DNA of 8,776 bases from UBA4719 sp035654835 (GTDB taxonomy: Bacteria > Actinomycetota > Actinomycetes > Actinomycetales > Dermatophilaceae). A model generated the notes under the pieces. It did not search any database and was not told the origin of the DNA. It worked only from the letters and a program-made list of their open reading frames with translations. Numbering within the stretch: the stretch's first letter is position 1; each line of letters begins with the position of its first letter. A program made the position numbers and the translations under genes. Shown piece by piece: positions 6,705 through 8,776 of the stretch. The stretch lies in assembly GCA_035654835.1 (NCBI GenBank), contig DASRVZ010000189.1, forward strand, positions 1 to 8,776, in the 5' to 3' direction.

Positions 6705-6710
6705 TATGAT
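6685..6710 (+). promoter_or_regulatory. Candidate promoter/operator of the DUF6153-DUF305 pair
   Basis: TATGAT at 6705-6710 fits a -10 element and ends 8 bases before ATG 6719, so transcription would begin at or next to the start codon (leaderless mRNA, common in Actinomycetota). TTGCAT at 6685-6690 resembles a -35 box, but the 14-base spacer is short. Between them ATACC (6689-6693) and GGATAT (6702-6707) form an imperfect dyad with a G run, loosely like copper-responsive CsoR sites. No ribosome site precedes the ATG, which supports the leaderless reading. Confidence 0.35.
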
Positions 6711-6718
6711 GGTTCCCT

Positions 6719-7129
6719 ATGGCGTGGAGGGCTGTGACAAGCAAGCCGCGCGAGCGACGTCTTCTGCTTGCCCTCGTTATGACGGGCGCGGTGCTCGCCC
6801 ATCTGCTGATGCTTGTCGGCCCAGCGCAACCGGCGGACGTCGCAGGCCTCCTGATCGCTGAAGAGAGCGAAACTACGTCCATGGACGACCATCCGTCCGC
6901 GGCGACCACCGCGCACAACGACCCCAGCACCCACATGATGGCTGCGATGTGCCTGGCCGTCGTCTCGGGCCTCGGCATGGCGGCGTTGAAGCAGCGATGC
7001 GCTCCTCAGGGCCACTCGGGTCGTGTTTCGGTCAGCCAGTCCCGATCTCCGGTGCACCGCTTTACGTGGCTGCCGGCTCTTCCGCGAGCACCTTCCCGTA
7101 TCGACGCTGGAGTGCTCCGACGGGTTTAG
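6719..7129 (+). CDS. DUF6153-like small membrane protein (136 aa)
   Basis: Basic N-terminus (SKPRERR), a transmembrane helix at about 14-34 (LLLALVMTGAVLAHLLML), an acidic/histidine-containing loop (SMDDHPSAATTAHNDPSTH, about 54-72), and a second helix at about 73-90 beginning HMMAAMCLAVVSGLG. The H-x-x-A-A-M-C-L-A-V pattern at the start of the second helix is typical of actinobacterial DUF6153 proteins, which often lie next to DUF305 copper-binding genes. Histidines and methionines in the loop and at the second helix could contact copper, but this is inference and the biochemical role is unknown. The C-terminal 45 residues are basic and probably cytoplasmic. The gene is likely cotranscribed with the DUF305 gene 81 bases downstream. 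Confidence 0.65.
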   Translation: MAWRAVTSKPRERRLLLALVMTGAVLAHLLMLVGPAQPADVAGLLIAEESETTSMDDHPSAATTAHNDPSTHMMAAMCLAVVSGLGMAALKQRCAPQGHSGRVSVSQSRSPVHRFTWLPALPRAPSRIDAGVLRRV

Positions 7130-7138
7130 AAGCGATCC

Positions 7139-7170
7139 GCTCAGCCCCGCGCCGCTCGGCGGCGCTGAGC
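7139..7170 (+). terminator. Intercistronic stem-loop between the DUF6153-like and DUF305 genes
   Basis: GCTCAGC (7139-7145) pairs exactly with GCTGAGC (7164-7170), and the GC-rich interior can fold further (GCC 7151-7153 with GGC 7158-7160). It starts ten bases after the first gene's stop codon. No T-run follows, so it may be an attenuator or an RNA-stabilising hairpin rather than a full terminator. Confidence 0.35.
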
Positions 7171-7197
7171 CAGACGTGCGATCTGCCTTCTCACCAT

Positions 7198-7204
7198 AAA
7201 GGAG
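7198..7204 (+). promoter_or_regulatory. Shine-Dalgarno of the DUF305 gene
   Basis: AAAGGAG ends 6 bases before ATG 7211 and fixes that start, which also gives a complete lipoprotein signal peptide. It is one of the better ribosome sites in the window, implying strong translation independent of the upstream gene. Confidence 0.7.
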
Positions 7205-7210
7205 CACCTG

Positions 7211-7846
7211 ATGCATCGACTGACGTACCACCTGAACCTGCCTGCCTTCGTTGTTGCCCTGGCCGTGCTGCTGGCGGCCTGCGGCGGTGAGGACGCCACG
7301 AACAACCAAGCCAGACCAGAACAGGCCACCCCCGCCGAAGATGCCTCTGCGCAAGCCGGCGCAGACGCAGGTTTCAACGACGCCGACGTGACCTTCCTGC
7401 AGGGCATGATCCCCCACCATGAGCAGGCGACGGAGATGGCCCAGCTGGTTGCTGAGCGCAGCGACCGTCAGGAGCTGATCGAGCTCGCGGACGTGATCAT
7501 CGCCGCTCAGTCGACGGAGATCGACCAGATGATGCAGCTGCTGTCCGAAGCCGGTGCCGAGCCGATGAGCGAAGGTGACATGAGCGGCATGGATGGCATG
7601 GACGGGATGTCCGGGATGATGGACGACTCCGAGATGACCCAGCTGCGGGACCTGGAGGGCGAAGCGTTCGAGCAGGCCTTTCTCGACATGATGACCCGCC
7701 ACCACATGGGTGCGATCGAAATGGCTCAACAAGAGCTTGACGAAGGCGAGAACCCCCAAGTCATCGACCTCGCCAACCAAGTCATCGAGGCACAACAGGC
7801 GGAGATCGAGCAGATGGCAGCCTGGCAGCAGGAGTGGTTCAGCTAG
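7211..7846 (+). CDS. DUF305 (CopM-like) lipoprotein, 211 aa
   Basis: A signal peptide ends in lipobox LAAC (21-24), so mature Cys24 should be lipidated on the outer face of the membrane. After a charged, disordered linker come two copies of the four-helix DUF305 half. The first (about 59-111) carries MIPHHEQATEMA; the second (about 154-206) carries MMTRHHMGAIEMA. The paired HH (69-70 and 164-165) and nearby methionines are the expected metal ligands. The connecting linker (122-142) is rich in methionine with repeated GM/GMDGM units, resembling Cu(I)-binding Met motifs. Family members such as CopM bind copper outside the cytoplasm and aid resistance. Neighbouring DUF6153, P-type ATPase and cupredoxin genes agree with copper sequestration at the cell surface. 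Length and architecture look complete. Confidence 0.9.
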   Translation: MHRLTYHLNLPAFVVALAVLLAACGGEDATNNQARPEQATPAEDASAQAGADAGFNDADVTFLQGMIPHHEQATEMAQLVAERSDRQELIELADVIIAAQSTEIDQMMQLLSEAGAEPMSEGDMSGMDGMDGMSGMMDDSEMTQLRDLEGEAFEQAFLDMMTRHHMGAIEMAQQELDEGENPQVIDLANQVIEAQQAEIEQMAAWQQEWFS

Positions 7847-7946
7847 CGCCACTCGCGTCATCTCGATCAAGCGCCTCCAAGAGGGCAAACGCCTGGCAGG
7901 AGGGAGGGGGTCGCGGCCGTTGCTGCGACCTCCTCCGCCGTTGCCC

Positions 7947-7969
7947 TGACATCACGCACGTGGATGTCA
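7947..7969. promoter_or_regulatory. 7-bp inverted repeat (TGACATC/GATGTCA), possible operator
   Basis: TGACATC at 7947-7953 and GATGTCA at 7963-7969 are exact inverted copies separated by 9 bases containing the smaller palindrome CACGTG. It lies about 105 bases upstream of the lipoprotein gene at 8076. The arm length and spacing fit a dimeric regulator site; no regulator can be named from the sequence. Confidence 0.35.
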
Positions 7970-7983
7970 TGGACGCGTCGCGT

Positions 7984-8006
7984 GGGTTCCCTTCGGCGGG
8001 GAACCC
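7984..8006 (+). terminator. GC-rich hairpin downstream of the DUF305 gene
   Basis: GGGTTCCC (7984-7991) pairs exactly with GGGAACCC (7999-8006) around a 7-base loop TTCGGCG. It stands 138 bases after the DUF305 stop and 70 before the next start. There is no T-run, but terminators without one are common in high-GC actinobacteria. It could also act as 5'-leader structure of the next gene. Confidence 0.4.
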
Positions 8007-8075
8007 CGCCAACCTCGACAGCGTCCCAACGGCGGCGACGCGAGGTGGCGTCCGCGGATAGAAGGGGTTACCACC

Positions 8076-8576
8076 ATGAGCGGCATCCGCAGTGCGGCTG
8101 TTGTGGTCTCGATCGCGTCCTTGATCGGATGTGGTGATAGCAGCCTTTCGTCGACCAGCCGGCCCGAGTCCACGGTCGGTCTGGTGGCGGCCAGTTGCGT
8201 GGAGGAGTACAGCCCGGAGACCCTCCATGGACGCGACTTCGCCTTTGACGGGACGCTGGTCGATTGGACCAGTGTCGGTTCCGAGGCCACCGGAGTTGCC
8301 AACGCCGGATACGGCCAAGCGACGTTCCGCGTCACGCAGTGGTTCGCGGGCGGCTCGGCCGACGAGGTGACGGTGTGGCTCACGAAGACGTCCGTGCCCA
8401 CATCGGTCGGTGGGGGCGACTACAAGGTCGGCACGCGGCTTCTCGTCGCAGGTGAACCGCGATGGGGTGGCCAACCCCTGGATGAGCCCATCGCCTGGGC
8501 GTGCGGCTTCACTCAGCCATACGAGTCCGACGTCGCTGACACGTGGGCGCAGGTGTTCGCAAGCACAAGCCACTGA
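8076..8576 (+). CDS. Lipoprotein with probable NTR/TIMP-like domain (166 aa)
   Basis: GAAGGGG (8061-8067) ends 8 bases before ATG 8076. The signal peptide closes with LIGC (16-19), a lipobox whose Cys19 would anchor the protein to the membrane. The mature part has Cys41 (AASCVEEYSPE), a beta-rich body (DFAFDGTLVDW, ATFRVTQWFAGG, VTVWLT, KVGTRLLVAGEPRWGG) and Cys143 (AWACGF), which may pair with Cys41. The order "FDGT – FxVxxWF – VGTRLLVAGEP – CGFTxPY" matches small actinobacterial secreted proteins with an OB-like netrin/TIMP-type fold of unknown function. It points toward the cupredoxin gene and converges with it. No metal-binding cluster is evident, so a copper role is only suggested by its neighbours. 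Confidence 0.7.
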   Translation: MSGIRSAAVVVSIASLIGCGDSSLSSTSRPESTVGLVAASCVEEYSPETLHGRDFAFDGTLVDWTSVGSEATGVANAGYGQATFRVTQWFAGGSADEVTVWLTKTSVPTSVGGGDYKVGTRLLVAGEPRWGGQPLDEPIAWACGFTQPYESDVADTWAQVFASTSH

Positions 8577-8706
8577 CCATCACTCAGCCGATGCGGCCAT
8601 GGCGGAAGCCTCAGGCCGGACCGGACCGGAGACGCCAACGCGCGGCCAGGCGACTGTGCCGACAGCCCTTTGCGGCCACACTAGGACCGCCGGCCAACCG
8701 CCTTGG
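8577..8706. other. Intergenic region between convergent genes
   Basis: About 130 bases separate the lipoprotein stop from the stop of the minus-strand cupredoxin gene. A small direct repeat (GGACC GGACC near 8617-8627) is present; no convincing bidirectional terminator was found. Confidence 0.4.
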
Positions 8707-8776
8707 TCACGTCGCAACGTCGATGGTCGTCTCCATTCCCTGACGCCGGTGCCCGGGCAACGTGCACCACAACGTC
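8707..8776 (-). CDS. Cupredoxin-domain protein, C-terminal end (partial)
   Basis: On the minus strand the frame from the window edge reads TLWCTLPGHRRQGMETTIDV, then two more residues and TGA at 8709-8707. The arrangement C-x4-H-x4-M (CTLPG-H-RRQG-M) is the classic carboxy-terminal type 1 copper loop of cupredoxins (plastocyanin, azurin, sulfocyanin and relatives), followed by a final beta strand. The upstream His ligand and any signal peptide or additional domains lie beyond the window, so it could be a small periplasmic blue copper protein or the cupredoxin end of a larger oxidase. The motif is specific although only 22 residues are visible, and it is too short for ordinary ORF listing. It fits the copper theme. 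Confidence 0.75.
   Translation of the reverse strand, partial: TLWCTLPGHRRQGMETTIDVAT

Noticed and set aside
6662..7888. Minus-strand 408-codon open frame over the DUF6153/DUF305 genes
   Set aside because: It is antisense to a DUF305 gene with clear lipobox and paired HH motifs, and shows no domain of its own.
7839..8573. Minus-strand 244-codon open frame over the lipoprotein gene
   Set aside because: Antisense to a gene with a good ribosome site, lipobox and family-like body; its translation is low-complexity.
8543..8743. Plus-strand 66-codon frame at the window end
   Set aside because: It overlaps the lipoprotein gene end and the cupredoxin gene, has no ribosome site and reads as basic low-complexity sequence.
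1..8776. CRISPR array, tRNA, rRNA or a known insertion-sequence transposase
   Set aside because: No regularly spaced repeats, tRNA-like cloverleaf, rRNA signature or DDE/HUH transposase motifs were recognised on either strand.

Overview
The window is GC-rich DNA with strong GC bias at third codon positions and GTG starts. The families present (DUF6153-like, DUF305, M56 protease with a BlaI-type neighbour) are typical of Actinomycetota. No rRNA, tRNA or CRISPR array is visible. The content reads as an accessory copper/heavy-metal-handling locus carrying a recombinase module and several broken genes, such as a plasmid or genomic island; the replicon type cannot be decided from the sequence.

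Layout: (1) 1-144 (+), the last 47 codons of a heavy-metal P-type ATPase. (2) 171-788 (-), the 3' part of a mercuric-reductase/dihydrolipoamide-dehydrogenase-like flavoprotein; its 5' half is missing. (3) 983-4909 (+), a tightly packed three-gene module: an intact tyrosine recombinase, a small Xre/Cro-like HTH protein, and a protein of about 800 residues with sixteen CxxC motifs and a C-terminal tyrosine-recombinase fold that lacks catalytic residues. A 7-bp tandem duplication at 2493-2506 appears to have thrown the third gene out of frame with its natural GTGA-overlap start. (4) 4910-5354 (+), a peptidase-like C-terminal remnant containing a perfect 13-bp inverted repeat, then non-coding sequence. 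(5) 5355-6473 (+), a short degenerate BlaI/CopY-type regulator followed directly by an M56 (BlaR1-like) membrane zinc protease. (6) 6719-7846 (+), a DUF6153-like small membrane protein, then a DUF305 lipoprotein with a Met-rich linker, both typical of actinobacterial copper loci. (7) 8076-8576 (+), a lipoprotein with a probable NTR/TIMP-like domain. (8) 8707-8776 (-), the C-terminal end of a cupredoxin (type 1 copper site), converging on the lipoprotein gene and cut by the window edge.

How the genes may work together (inference): the ATPase, flavoprotein, DUF6153/DUF305 pair and cupredoxin form a copper export, sequestration and oxidation set, with a BlaI-M56 pair as a possible sensor/regulator. 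The recombinase module sits between broken genes and probably moved or rearranged this set. The most unusual elements are the zinc-ribbon protein with an inactive recombinase domain, which may be a targeting or architectural partner of the active recombinase, and the 7-bp duplication at its start.
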